Under the pieces are notes generated by a model. It saw only the letters and a list, made by a program, of their open reading frames with translations, did no database searches and had not been told where the DNA came from. Below, in pieces: positions 42,700 to 54,224 of a DNA stretch of 64,000 nt (position 1 is the stretch's first letter; each line of letters starts with the position of its first letter). This stretch comes from Dendrophyllia cribrosa (lineage: Eukaryota; Cnidaria; Anthozoa; Scleractinia; Dendrophylliidae). A program made the position numbers and the translations under genes. The stretch lies in assembly GCA_024195265.1 (NCBI GenBank), contig JAJLRJ010000013.1, forward strand, positions 20,822,521-20,886,520, written 5' to 3'.

Positions 42700-43455
42700 A
42701 ATTTACAGTGTAATGCCCCAGGGCATTTCAGCTTTAATTCCCCACTGCTAGAACATAACAAGTCTTGAAATACCTAGGGTATGCCCAGTACAAAAGGGCT
42801 CTTTGTATTCTTTGCATGACTGCTATTACATGCATGAGTTAAGCTATAAAATGGCGGATTAAACTGTTAGATAATTCAGAGTTCTATTAATTTTATGAAA
42901 AGAACTTCATTCACATTACAGTATTCGATGTTGTTGTCTTAAAGAGAGAAAAGTTTAATAATTTATTAACGACTAAATCGCTAAATCTCCTGATTTCTAC
43001 ATTAGGCACTTTTGCAAACAATTGAATCGTTGTGATGTTTTTAATTCTCTCGCGCGCGGTTTCGGTTTTCAATTCCCTAATTGAAACTTGAAAATAACAC
43101 AAAACAGCAATTAAGAACAACAAAATAGCACAAAAGGTGCACCCACTGCTACCTAAATGCATCCTTTTGAATGTAGAATGATAAACAAAACAGATGAATT
43201 CCAAGACGCGACAATGCAGACAATGAACTTCACGATCGAACGATTAAACACAAGTAAAATTTAATGACCCGGAAAAAGTGATCTAAAATGCAGAATTTTT
43301 CCACGGATTAAGATTCTACGTGCCAAAACTATGCCATCTCAAACACTTAAGTATAGAAATCAGTCGTTTCGAACTTACCTGCACATAAAGGAGGGAGAAA
43401 AAAGCACAAAAACACCCGGAAACATAGAGCTGCTGTAAGCGACGTATCTTCCGCC
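42700..43455. other. No gene recognised
   Basis: Flank of the Harbinger transposon; no convincing open frame. Confidence 0.4.
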
Positions 43456-44047
43456 ATTACTAGTGACCTTAAGATATGACGACGCGGCCGGTCTGCGCCG
43501 CAGACCGGAAGTAAATTGAACCTAATTAGCATATGGGTCACGCCACATGGCCGCGTCCACCTAGAGTCGAGGCGGTCAAATTGTTCAGTTTGACGGCCTC
43601 TCAGAGTCGTCAGGTAAACACGAGTGTTTTTTCGTTTTCTTTGCCTCAATTTGTCTCCTTTGCTCAACGAAAAACCAAAGGATTATTCTTTTTTACATTT
43701 GGTTTGAATTGTTTTCGAAATTTATAGCAAAATCAGCAGTTATCCAGTAGTTTTCAAGGATGAACGACAGGCGCAAAAAGCAGGTGAGATTTTTCTAGTT
43801 CAAGTGTCAACTTCTCAACCGCTTGGATGTTTATCTTATTTGCCTCGTTTTTTCTTTATTTTCTCACTTTCCAGCTGCAGTTCTTTTTTGTAGTTTGTGT
43901 CTAAACCGAATATCACTTCGAAGTAAACAAATCTTTGAGTTTCTCGCATGTGAAACCAAACCTGTTCTTCGTGAGTTTCGCCATTCAATCCAAAACATGG
44001 AGACTTGAGTTCTAAAATATCTTTTCATTTTCTTGCCCAGGTCTGTC

Positions 44048-44737
44048 ATGGAATGGACAGAACGTCACGACGTTGAACTGGCAAGGGAAGTACTCTTACT
44101 AGAGCCGTACAGGCAGAGGCCCAGAACAACAGAAAGAGGAAAAGTTTGGCAGGAAATTGCAGACAACTTGAACAGCCACAAAACCCTCAAATTTAAAGTC
44201 ACCCAGAAGTCAGTGAGGGAGCATATGAAGTTGCTGTTAGACAAACATCGAGCCAAAACGAACTGCGAACGCAGAGCTAGTGGGATTGAAGTGGAAGATT
44301 CAGAGTTGGATAAGGCTTTAGAAGAAATAAGCGAGAAATGGAAAGCGGCAGAGGAGCAGGATATCACGTTCTTGAACGACAAGAAAAAAGCCGAACAAGA
44401 TCGTGTGCAATGGGAGAAGAGATGAGAAAGCAAGCATGCATGCGAAAAGTTGGGACAGACGAGCAAGAGAAAAGCTGAGGAAAATGACGACGTATCAGTA
44501 GAGCCCAAAAAGAAAAAATCCAGAAAAGGTGGAAGTGAAACCATTGATTTTCTGAGGGAGAAAGCAAAGATGGAGATGGAGTTTAAGCAGGGAGAACAAA
44601 AAGCCAGGAGGGAAGAACAAGAGAGACAGACAAGATTGTATGAGATGACATTAGCCAATCAACAACAACAGCAGCAGCAGCACAACCAACTTATGAGTTT
44701 GATGTTTGGACTAATTAAGAAAATGTCAGAAAAATAG
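44048..44737 (+). pseudogene. Harbinger Myb/SANT-like accessory protein with one in-frame stop
   Basis: Starts MEWTERHDVELAREVLL, with a trihelix/Myb-like region (about residues 1-75: W...L...E, GKVWQEIADNLN, VTQKSVREHMKLLL). A long charged coiled coil (EDSELDKALEEISEKW) follows, then a basic PKKKKSRK stretch and a Gln run (QQQQQQQ) before KKMSEK. TGA at 44423-44425 splits one open frame; CGA (Arg) there would be expected. In this family the protein escorts the transposase to the nucleus and to the transposon ends. An upstream acceptor tttcttgcccag at 44040 suggests a 5' non-coding exon. Confidence 0.82.
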
Positions 44738-45030
44738 ACATGTTGACTTTATTGTTGACTTTATTCAAATCCCATGCATGCCCAGAGACATAAAAGTGAA
44801 TATTGCATGTTATTTTCCATTGCTCTTGTTTGTAACAATGTTCTTGGGTTCATGTTCATGTTCAGGTTCAATGTTCTTGGGTTCATGTTCTTTGGGTTTT
44901 CTTGGAAAACCACTCTAATAGATGTAATAAAACATTTGATATGTCATAGCTGAATGGCTTGACAAGGCTTGACATCATGTTAGTTATTTATATTTATATT
45001 CTAACCTGCTTTAAAAATATAGCCTTTGTT

Positions 45031-46531
45031 TTATGCAAAGTACTCTTGAAGTGTAGGGGGGTTCAAACTAAAAAATTCTGAAGTAGTATTGCCATACAAA
45101 CAAGTAAGTGCATTCCTCAAAATGGTACAGACAATATAAACCTTCCCAACACTGCTTAGACCTATTTTTAGGTTTTTCTTAAAATCAATGAATTTGAAAT
45201 AATTAACAATATCCCCAAACAACCATTCTACACAGCTCCTAACTGAACTCATGGAAGTGTTAAACTCCTGCATTTGTGGGGTTAGAGGTGCATTCCTGAA
45301 TGGTGCCTGTAGGTGAGCACGCAATGGATAAGCTGGGTCACCATAAATGCAAAGTGGATGACCAGTAGGAGAGTAGGCATTTCTCTGCAAATCCAGTAAA
45401 AGTCCAGACTCTGCTAACATACTTGCATCATGTTTTTTGCCCTCTATAATATAAAACATAAGTTATGTTTACCAAACTCCCTCTAAGAAAAACATATGAT
45501 CATTTTTGAAACTTTTTGTCATTTCTTTCCTTCTTTCTTTCCACACATGCTTTTCTGTTTTTTTGTTTTGTTTTGTTTAGCTATCTACCTTTTCATGTGT
45601 TAGGGAGGGGTCACTATTTATGGGAATGGGGTAGTTGGTAAATGTACAGGTGTCAAAAAACATTTTGCCACTCATTGGAGGGAGGGATGGTGGAGCTTGC
45701 TTTTGTATCACATAGAAGGGGAGTCAAAAAGCTCCTTTTAACTTTTAAGGGGGTAAGAAGGTTTTTCATGTTGAATTCTCCATCTCTTACCCCCTTTCCC
45801 GTGAATAATTACAACTCCCATAGTCAATTCATATTATGTAAATAAATGGGCAACCATCACTTACCAACCGGTCCAAACATGTTGGCTATGATTCCGTTTG
45901 GTAGGGCCAGAGACTGGTATTTGAGTGCATGCACCCTTTTGTGGCCATTATATAATACTCTTTGGTTCTGTTCTGGTCTGGAAATAGGCCTAACAGTTCC
46001 ATCCACAAATCCAAAACAGTTATGCAAAGCTGCTCCTTTGTCACGTACAACATTTGCATAGACCTGAAGCTTATTTGGACTCAGAAGATCATGATTCCAC
46101 TGAAGGATTCTATGGCTATGATGATCATAGATGAAGTCCAGGACTTTGTTTGTTATCATGCTTAGCACTGGAACAGGTCGTCGAAATCGGGCTATCATGT
46201 CAGAGTAGCGACATGGGTAAGAAAAACGGCGAAGCAGCATGCACATCCCTTCCATGCCGTCGCTGATAGAACCTTGATCACACTTGAAGGTATCCGGTAT
46301 TTGAAGTTGTTCCGCCAAGCTCTGCAAGTCTCGCTTTTTCACTCTGAATTCGGCCAAACATTCAGAATCCGCCATGTCTTCCAATTCGAATTGTCCTTCA
46401 TAATCTTCATACGGAAATTCTGGGTTTTTCGAAAAACTGCTATCGTAAAGCAATACGAATTCATCATCAGAAATAATGTTGTTCATGTAGCAGTCAACCA
46501 AAATATCTCTCGTCTTCCTAAATGACGCCAT
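45031..46531 (-). CDS. PIF/Harbinger (HARBI1-like) transposase, two exons
   Basis: Join of 46531-45865 and 45443-45031: 1080 nt, 359 residues plus stop. Intron GT at 45864-45863, AG at 45445-45444. ATG at 46531 (MASFRKTRD) was preferred to upstream non-ATG codons. DDE nuclease signatures are all present: CFGFVDGTVRPI (first Asp), PVEGKKHDASML, YGDPAYPL (second Asp) and SCVEWLFGDIVNYF (Glu). No stop or frameshift, so the transposase may still be functional. The N-terminal acidic region (PYEDYEGQFELEDMAD) precedes a helix-turn-helix-like part (FKCDQGSISDGMEGMCMLL). Confidence 0.93.
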
Positions 46532-46709
46532 TTTGCTGTAAAAGAAGGAGCTTTCGGAGTTTCCGTCGAATAGTTTTCGCACCGCCGCCTCGCGACCAAC
46601 TTAACTTTATTTTTTCCCACCACGCGTCGCCTCCTCGCCCCAAGCCATCTCGTCCAAACGTCACGCAGGCCGCCGCCTCGTCGAGTCGTATCTTAAGGTC
46701 GCTACTAAC

Positions 46710-47780
46710 GAAGAGCTTCGCGATGTGACGTGTATCCCATTCCGAGATACATGTAGCTAATTCCGAGACTCACACATAACGCATCACACTTCACAAATCA
46801 CGCTTTATTTAATTACTGATTTCAAAGTTATTCTTGGTTTTCACATGACGTCGAAAAAACTTAAAAATCTAAAGTATACATCCTACAAAGCTGTTTCTAA
46901 CAAGGTATGTGGATATCAGGTTTTAACGATGTTTTGCTTCCGATTTACAAAGGTTTTAAATGTGTCACGCAATTCGTCACGCTATTTCAGATAAGCCGTG
47001 AAAATAAACGAAATTGAATCAGCTGAAAGTTAATGTTTGCATAAGTGCTTATAAGCTGAGTTAATGGAGCTTATAGCAAATACAATATGTTTTGATTTGA
47101 TTTTTGGTGTAATTAAGACTTTGAATTTTTCGTCGCCATCGTTGTGCCCCTGAGTGCTGAGTGGGGCACAAAGATGGCCGCTCCATACATTAATCTTGCT
47201 AAAAATGTCTAATACTCGTTCGCCTTTAACTCTTGAACGAAATGCTTTTGCGCTTCAAAATTTTGCCAAGATGTGTAGTTTTAAACTCTTTACAATTCCA
47301 TAAACATTTCAGATTCGAAATCTATTGTTTAATGCTTCCGAATTTTGATATGACGTGAGTGAAAACCAAGAATTGCATTGTGCCAAAATGACCATTTTTA
47401 CTGAACAATCCCGCTATTTTAGGCAATTAATGATTGCAAAATTTTATCAGCAAGAGAAAGTTTCTGTAGAAATTCAAGGAAAAATTCAACCACTTGAAGA
47501 AGCGAAATGTTTGGCATGGGGCAGCACCATCTTACAAGGTCTTCTCTGATTTGCTGAAAAAACAATAGAACAAACAACACAACAATGGTCCCTAGCCCTA
47601 AAAACAATAGAGCCGCCTGCAGGTCCAATGAAGGAATTATTAGAGGTTGTTAAGAACTCCGTGGTATCTGGAATGTTTGTTGATTTTTGCGCCGACGAAG
47701 GAAACGCTTCCGAATCCGGTGTTGGGTGTCCTGTGACATTAGTGCACTTTAGATTTGAATAGGAGTACGAGATTGAGTTC
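46710..47780. other. No gene recognised
   Basis: A stretch near 47103-47145 (GTGTAATTAAGACTTTGAAT) resembles the first 50 bases of the window (GTGTTATTAAGACTTTGAAG). A 64-residue open frame at 47355-47549 has no known motif. Confidence 0.4.
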
Positions 47781-47784
47781 GAGT

Positions 47785-48090
47785 TAGCCTGAGAAAACAG
47801 ACGTCGTTTCGCGGCACCACCACTGGGGCCCCTGCGAAACTGTCGACGTCAGTCTCGCAGTAGTCTGCGACTACAGCCGCCTCTCATCGCTCCCGGCCGC
47901 TAGGGGCGTTCGCGGGAAAGTGAGTGAGTGAGTGAGTGAGTGAGTGAGTGAGTGAGTGAGTGAGTGAGTGAGTGAGTGAGTGAGTGAGTGAGTGGCGGCC
48001 GGGAGTGATGAGAGGCGGCTGTATTCGCAGGCTAGTTTCGCAGGGGGCCCAGTGGTGGCGCGGCGAAACGACGTGTGTTTTCTCAGGCTA
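47785..48090. mobile_element. MITE with 9 bp target duplication and a (GTGA)n core
   Basis: Ends TAGCCTGAGAAAACA and TGTTTTCTCAGGCTA, with mirrored internal blocks GTTTCGC and CCACCACTGGG. Direct repeats AGTTCGAGT lie outside both ends (47776-47784 and 48091-48099). The centre is a GTGA microsatellite (47919-47993). A 9 bp duplication points to the Mutator group. Confidence 0.88.
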
Positions 48091-48099
48091 AGTTCGAGT

Positions 48100-49030
48100 A
48101 CGACTTTTGAATTTCAAGCCAGAAACGTCCCCAAAGCTGTCGGTTCTTCCTGTTGCTGACCAGAAGATAAGGTAACTTTAGGTATCAAATTGTGCTGATA
48201 AATGGTTATGTAGAGCACGCTAACTAGGTTTCAAAAGTCGTATTCGTACTCGACCCACTCGTACTCGTAGTCCGATCTACTAAAATTCGCTATTTGTACC
48301 AAGCGGAACGAATCGAGAAAAACGTTTGTCGGTACCATTTCTGCGCCATGTTGAAACGTCATAATAGTATCCAGCATTCTGCAGCGCGTTTAAAAGGACG
48401 CGGCTTTGCCCTGAGTGCGAAGCTTCTTTGCTGTCTTTGCAGTTTGACGCTTAATTTCGTAGGTAGGATTTATCAAAGCCTGACTGATCAGAAACGTATT
48501 TGCTATGAATGGAGCATTCCGGCGCAACGCCATAGCGATCGTACTCTGATCCATTGAGTTACTGTACGACCTTGTAGACCGGAACTAAATACCAAATGAA
48601 ACGAGTCATTGTACAGTTGAATCACTGTAACTCGAACCCTCGATAACTCGAACCTCCCGCCTAACTCAAAGTGATTTATTTTCCCTTTAGCTAATTTTCT
48701 TTATAATTATACCTCGATACCTCACACCTCATCTGTCAAAGTCAAAACATACAGATGTACAATGAAACCTGTATTAAGCGGACCCCATATTAAGTGGACA
48801 CCCTCTGTTGAGCGGATACCAACTGCTTACCATATTTACTGGAAAACTAACCTGTATTCAGCGGACCTCTCTATTAAGCGGACACTAGCGAGGGTCCCGA
48901 GGGTGTCCCTTTAATACCGGTTTCACTGTTATTCAGAACACTGAGTTTATCACTGTATACAATACATTGTCCTTTGTGTCAACAGTTTTTGTTAATAGAA
49001 CGGCATATTGTAGAAGATGGACTGGACTGG
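48100..49030. other. No gene recognised
   Basis: Repeated ATTAAGCGGAC-type motifs (48770-48890: TATTAAGCGGAC, TTGAGCGGATACC, TTCAGCGGACC) suggest a decayed repeat. Confidence 0.4.
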
Positions 49031-49032
49031 AT

Positions 49033-49289
49033 TTGAAAACATGGACTTGTGAAACATGGATTTGTAAAACATGAATTTGTAAAACATGGACTTGTAAAAC
49101 ATGGATTTGTAAAACATGGACTTGTAAAACATGGATTTGTGAAACATGGACTTGTAAAACATGGACTTGTAAAACATGGATTTGTAAAACATGGACTTGT
49201 AAAACATGGACTTGTAAAACATGGACTTGTAAAACATGGACTTGTAAAACAGATTTGTAAAACATGGATTTGTAAAACATGGATTTTGT
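49033..49289. repeat. 16 bp minisatellite (AAACATGGACTTGTAA)n
   Basis: About 16 near-perfect units alternating GGACTTG and GGATTTG. Because the unit is not a multiple of 3, all frames stay partly open and produce FYKSM / FTSPC / VLQVH repeat peptides on the minus strand; these are artefacts. Confidence 0.95.
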
Positions 49290-49443
49290 AAAATGAAAAT
49301 AAAAAGTATTCTTTCGACTTTTTTAATTTCATTTTTTTCTGTCCTCCGGATGTTGTCACAGATTATATGTTAAAAAGTGTCGACGGGCCTGCACGACTTC
49401 TGCAGTACGCAAATAAAAGCCTTCCTAGCTTAGCCTTTACATT

Positions 49444-49483
49444 CTTGACTCGAGTTTCGGTTCTAAGGTGAACCTCATCAGGC
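49444..49483 (-). ncRNA. Candidate hammerhead-like motif
   Basis: On the minus strand: CTGATGA (49481-49475), stem II GGTTC-ACCTTA-GAACC, GAAA (49458-49455), then CTCGAGTC. The last part, with the A of GAAA, forms the palindrome ACTCGAGT before C at 49447. The core matches the hammerhead consensus, but no stem I is found. It could act only as a dimer or be a decayed copy. Confidence 0.4.
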
Positions 49484-49689
49484 TCAATTATCCTCCGAAG
49501 AGTCAAGACTTAAGTCAGTTTTCCTCATACGAGGCTTTTGTGTAAATACCGACCTAAAAGCTGAAAAGGCTCAGGCAACCTTTTATGTGAGCGGTTAGAA
49601 ACAAAAATATGAAAGCTGTGAGAAATAAATGTTGTAAAATTAATCAGGGCTCGAGACTAACGGTAGCCAACTAGACATAGTCTAGTAAA

Positions 49690-49970
49690 AATTCAGTTTT
49701 GGCTAGTAGATTTTGGCTTCACTAGCCATTTTGGTTAGTGAAAATGGTATTAAATGAACCGGACAGAAACGAAACTGGAAATTATTTCCGATTAATCGCA
49801 AAGGCAAACTTGAAAGAAACTAAAACATAGACTGTAAACGGACATCATATTATTTAATGCCATAAAGCAATAATTTGAAATAACTAAAAAGCAATAAATG
49901 TTTTTGTTTGTAGGACGATTGGACTAGTAGATTTTGGCTTCACTAGCCATTTTGGTTAGTGAAAATAATC
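49690..49970. repeat. Direct repeat of CTAGTAGATTTTGGCTTCAC block
   Basis: The 48 bp stretch CTAGTAGATTTTGGCTTCAC ... GGTTAGTGAAAAT occurs at about 49703-49746 and 49924-49967. The block seems to be part of an interspersed repeat, with a weaker relative near 53775. Confidence 0.7.
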
Positions 49971-49999
49971 GACGGTTGCATTTTTGCTTTCAGTTTTGG

Positions 50000-50750
50000 C
50001 TCAATCATGTCGTTGTCGCGTTAAATGTTCTACGTAGTATCAGCCTTGCTTTACACTTTGATTTTATCTCTATTTTTAGTCCAGTCAATCTGTGGTTTGA
50101 GATCAAACTAATTGCAACATAATTTATTTATCCGTTATATGACCAAGGCAAGTGCCCTAAACAACATACTAAAAATTCCAAAAAATCCCTTCAGTGGAAT
50201 TGAACATCTCGAAATTAAGCAATAAAGATTTGAAGCTGTTTCCACAGGGTGCCCACGTTGTGTAAAGTGACAAACCTAATCAAACTTCTTTTTGAGCGGG
50301 GCCTTCGCATGTTTTGTGATGTATTACAACCCTAAAAATATAACAAAATAATTTGGATCAATTTTCAGCCAATTTAACGTATACAAATACTAAAATAACA
50401 TTTCCGTACCACAGGATACCCACCTCAGTGAAAAAAAGGAAAAACACATTTTATTCGTGTTTTTTTTTCAGTTCAATTTAACAATACTGAGGATCAGCAT
50501 TGATGACCGAACCTAAGAATTAACACAACTGCTATCAGTTTTCGGCCTGATTGCACGTTTGTCTGTTGACTATCAGAATCTTTTCATGGCCTGACGTGCC
50601 AGGTTGAAACAAAACATGGATCTAATATTTCACAGCTGAAATTTCCATAAAACTTCAGCTAGTTGGCCACTAAAATTGTTTCATGATTAAATAAAAATGA
50701 AATTTGTACGACAACTAATTTGCGGAAATAGTCGGTAATTGTCGGTGTGC
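50000..50750. other. No gene recognised
   Basis: AT-rich sequence between repeats. The block GTACCACAGGATACCCACC (about 50406) mirrors GGGTACCCTGTGGTA (about 53603), and TCAAACTAATTGCAAC (50103) mirrors GTTGCAATTAGTTTGA (53735), so the inverted symmetry may extend beyond the Penelope element. Confidence 0.5.
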
Positions 50751-50797
50751 CAGTGTAATAAAGAGTGGCATGCCTACGCGACTCCCACGCGCGTGTT

Positions 50798-51600
50798 TTA
50801 GCCTTTAAAAAGGTCAGCTCTTACGAGTATATCTTTTAGAGACCGTTCGCTTTTGTATGATATTAGGGGCGGTTCTTCGTATATTTCGTTTAGTAATGGC
50901 TGCTGCTTTATAAAATGCCAGTGTTTCAAGAGGATCTGTTTTGAGTGAGGCACCGATGGATGATATTTCGTTACAAAAGGCAGGATTTTCTTGTCTTCTT
51001 TTTGTTTTTGCTGGAGCGCTTTATTTCTGTCTTCAAAAGTAACTTCTGAGAGGACCCTTTGAACAAAATTCTCTGGGTAACCTCTTTCAAGTAGATGTGT
51101 TTTAAAGTTATTTATGTTCTCTTGAAATAATGTTCTTGAAGAGTTAGTTCTGAAAAGTCTGAGAGCTTCTCCTTTGATGAAGCCTGTTTTGACTCCAGAT
51201 GGGTGGCATGTAGAATAATGGGTGTACTGAAAAGTTTCAGTTGCTTTGAAATGGGTGCGTACATCGAGCACCGATTCAGCTATGAATCTCTCGCCTTTGT
51301 AAACGTTAATGTCCAAGAAGCATATTTCTGTTTCTGCAAATTTTATGCTTGCATGATGTTTGTTAGCATGTTCAATGAACCGTAGTATTCATGTCTCCTT
51401 TGGTTGTGTCCCAAAGGGAAAAATTGTCATCAATAAAACGTTTCCAAACGAGCGGTTTTGAAGCACTTTGACTTATGACTTCTGTTTCTACCTTTGTCAT
51501 AAAAATGATTGCAAACGCGACTGCCATTTTGGTGCCCATGGCAGTTCCGTGAGTTTGAAGGTAGTTTTTTTATTTAAATGGAATGAGTTCTCTGTTAGGA
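50798..51600 (-). pseudogene. Penelope-like RT, catalytic motif C to thumb (minus arm)
   Basis: After THGTAMGTKMAVAFA and WKRFIDDNFSLWD (motif C, DD) the frame breaks near 51385. It then continues FAETEICFLDINVYKGERF, YTHYSTCHPSG, ALRLFRTNSS, HLLERGYPENFV, LPFVTKYHPSV and SLKDILVRADLFKG before a stop. In complete elements a Cys-rich GIY-YIG region would follow LKDILVRA; here it is absent. Confidence 0.85.
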
Positions 51601-51615
51601 TAAGTCTGAGCCTTT

Positions 51616-52349
51616 TTAAAGTAGTCGTGTAGGAATAGGCGGTTCGTTTTTGCGAAAGGCGTTATAGGCCTTGCATACTATATTGATTCCCTCCTCTTGT
51701 GGGATATTCGTATATAGGCTCGTTACGTCCATAGAAACAAGGATTGTGTTTTCTGGGACTTTCGTATGTTCTACGAACTTGATGAAATGAGTCGTATCTT
51801 TGAGATATGACTCCTGTTGTTGTGCTGTCGGCTGAATGAGTTTATAAACGAATGATGGTAGTTTCTCTGTTGGGCCATCACACCCTGATATAATTGGTCT
51901 TCCGAAAGGAGCCGGTTTGTGTATCTTTGTGAGGGTGTAAAATGTTGAGATACGAGGCAGGTCTGGTGTTTGACACAGCCACATTTTAGTCATTTCATCT
52001 ATGTAATTTCCATAATAGACCATGGTTCGTCAATTAGTTGTTGAACTTTGAGGTATGTTTCTTTTACCATGGGTTCTGGAAGAGGTCTGTAATGTTTTTT
52101 GTTATCTAATAGTTTTTGACCTTTTATTTTATCTTCCGTGTTTAGAACCGCAGTAGTTGTTCCTTTGTCAGCCTTTTTAAGGTTGATTTCAATGTCACGT
52201 TTAAAGGTTTTGAGTGCCTCACGCTCAGCGGGATTGAGATTATTTCTAGGTTTTACGATTTGTATTTCCGCCAGCTGAGTTTTAACCTCTTCTAAATAGC
52301 TTTCAAGCGCAACTGATGGTTGCACTGGTGGATTCCACGAATTTGTCAT
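51616..52349 (-). pseudogene. Penelope-like reverse transcriptase, N-terminal and palm regions (frameshifted)
   Basis: Two overlapping frames join near 52010. The first reads NLNPAEREALKTFKRD, KKADKGTTTAVLN, KHYRPL, KVQQLIDEPW. The second reads IDEMTKMWLC, ISTFYTLTKIHKP, GRPIISGCDGPTEKL and VSMDVTSLYTNIPQEEG (RT motif A, with its Asp). KADKG, FY-L-KIHKP and GRPI-SG are Penelope-clade signatures. One base must be gained or lost near 52010 to connect them. Confidence 0.88.
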
Positions 52350-52439
52350 TCGTTGACAAACTCATTCAGCCGATAGCACAACGACAGGAGTCATATCTCA
52401 AAGATACGACTCATTTCATCAAGTTCTTATAAGAAACGA

Positions 52440-53242
52440 AAGTCCTAGAGAACTCATTCCATTTAAATAAAAAAACTACCTTCAAACTCACGGAACTCCT
52501 ACGGGCACCAAAATGGCAGTCGCTTTTGCAAACATTTTCATGGCAAAAGTAGAAACAGAAATCATAAGTCAAGATGCTTTAAAACTGCTCGTTTGGAAAC
52601 GTTTTATTGATGACATTTTTTCCCTTTGGGACACAACCAAAGGAGACATGAATACTACGGTTCATTGAACATGCTAACAAACATCATACAAGCATAAAAT
52701 TTGCAGAAACAGAAATATGCTTCTTGGACATTAACGTTTACAAAGGCGAGAGATTCATAGCTGAATCGGTGCTCGATGTACGCACCCATTTCAAAGCAAC
52801 TGAAACTTTTCAGTACACCCATTATTCTACATGCCACCCATCTGGAGTCAAAACAGGCTTCATCAAAGGAGAAGCTCTCAGACTTTTCAGAACTAACTCT
52901 TCAAGAACATTATTTCAAGAGAACATAAATAACTTTAAAACACATCTACTTGAAAGAGGTTACCCAGAGAATTTTGTTCAAAGGGTCCTCTCAGAAGTTA
53001 CTTTTGAAGACAGAAATAAAGCGCTCCAGCAAAAACAAAAAGAAGACAAGAAAATCCTGCCTTTTGTAACGAAATATCATCCATCGGTGCCTCACTCAAA
53101 ACAGATCCTCTTGAAACACTGGCATTTTATAAAGCAGCAGCCATTACTAAACGAAATATACGAAGAACCGCCCCTAATATCATACAAAAGCGAACGGTCT
53201 CTAAAAGATATACTCGTAAGAGCTGACCTTTTTAAAGGCTAA
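52440..53242 (+). pseudogene. Penelope-like RT, catalytic motif C to thumb (plus arm)
   Basis: Mirror image of the minus arm: MAVAFANIFMAKVETE, WKRFIDDIFSLWD (motif C), the same frame break after GDMNTT, then a 172-residue frame (52724-53242) identical in protein sequence to that of the minus arm, ending LVRADLFKG. Confidence 0.85.
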
Positions 53243-53289
53243 AACACGCGCGTGGGAGTCGCGTAGGCATGCCACTCTTTATTACACTG

Positions 53290-54215
53290 AAAACACAATC
53301 ACTGGCGAGTTGCCAACTTATGGGACTTTGAGTTAAATTAATTTCAATAAAAAAATGTATATTTAAGACAAACACTCCCGAAAATAGATGCATAATTCGA
53401 AAAATATTCGCGAAAGCGAATATTTCTGTCGTGAGTTCCCTGTGGTTTTAAATATTTCTATTTTGTATGCATTTATTATTTTTTTATAGTTAATAACGTT
53501 GTTCTGATTATCTATACCGTGAATTGTGTTAGTTTTTACATATTGAACGAAATAATTGTGAAAACAAACGCATTTTTACAGTGCGTTTAATACCACTTAA
53601 CGTGGGTACCCTGTGGTAAAAGCTTGACATCTTTATCGCTAAATTTCGGGATGTTCCGCCGAAGGGACTTTTTGGGATTTTTAGTATGTTACTTAGGTCA
53701 CCTCAAACCTTCATTTAGCAATGAAATAAATTCTGTTGCAATTAGTTTGATCTGAAGCCTAAAATTTTCGTAGATTGACTGGACTATTTTGGCTTACTAG
53801 ATCTTCTCCAGATCCTTCGTACACTAGCAGCATTTTCGTTTGCGATCCTTTGCTTCTTATTTACTTAATAAACAGACTATTGAAGGTTGTGGAAAAGGCA
53901 CTTGGAGTGCCAGAATTCAAGACTGATTGTTTCACATTTTTTCACATTTATTTGTTTCAATTATATTTTTGGCACATTAATTGTTTTTTAACTTCCAAAA
54001 ATTCTATGAAAAAATTCTACCCCTGCTAAGGGCCTGAACGCATCAGGCACTTCTTTCAAGGAAATGGCATCATTCCTTATTTTAAGCATCGTATCAAAAA
54101 ACAAGTTTCAATAAAAATTTTTAACCCTGTAAATTAATTCCTATTTTTCATTTTCGTGTTATATTTTTATTCACAAGGAATTAATGAATAACACTTCCGT
54201 GACGTCAGTGATGTA
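53290..54215. other. No gene recognised
   Basis: Contains mirrored fragments of 50000-50450 (see that entry). Otherwise plain AT-rich sequence. Confidence 0.4.
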
Positions 54216-54224
54216 AGCTTCCTG

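Larger units (their letters stand above)
43463..46702. mobile_element. PIF/Harbinger DNA transposon, 3.24 kb, almost intact
   Basis: Inverted ends GTGACCTTAAGATATGA (left) and GCGACCTTAAGATACGA (right, reversed), with TACTA directly outside both (43458-43462 and 46703-46707). Inside are the two convergent genes expected of this superfamily: a Myb/SANT-like DNA-binding protein on plus and a DDE transposase on minus. Harbinger elements normally duplicate 3 bp, so TACTA probably includes flanking similarity. Confidence 0.85.
50751..53289. mobile_element. Penelope-like retroelement arranged as a head-to-head inverted repeat
   Basis: The minus-strand copy runs 52349 to 50751. A plus-strand partial copy runs 52361 to 53289 and lacks about 175 bp that the minus copy has (51603-51777). 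The outer 600 bp of the arms are almost identical (the 172-residue frames translate identically), whereas the inner part (51430-51600 against 52440-52610) differs at many positions. Both arms share the same stops and frame breaks. No GIY-YIG endonuclease region is present. Confidence 0.88.

Noticed and set aside
44065..44658. 197-codon frame on the minus strand
   Set aside because: Shadow of the Myb-like gene on the plus strand; Ser/Phe-rich as expected from the complement of Lys/Glu-rich codons.
48933..49359. Long repeat-peptide open frames (FYKSM, FTSPC, VLQVH) and a CRISPR-like look
   Set aside because: They are six-frame translations of a 16 bp minisatellite; units are contiguous without spacers, so neither protein nor CRISPR.
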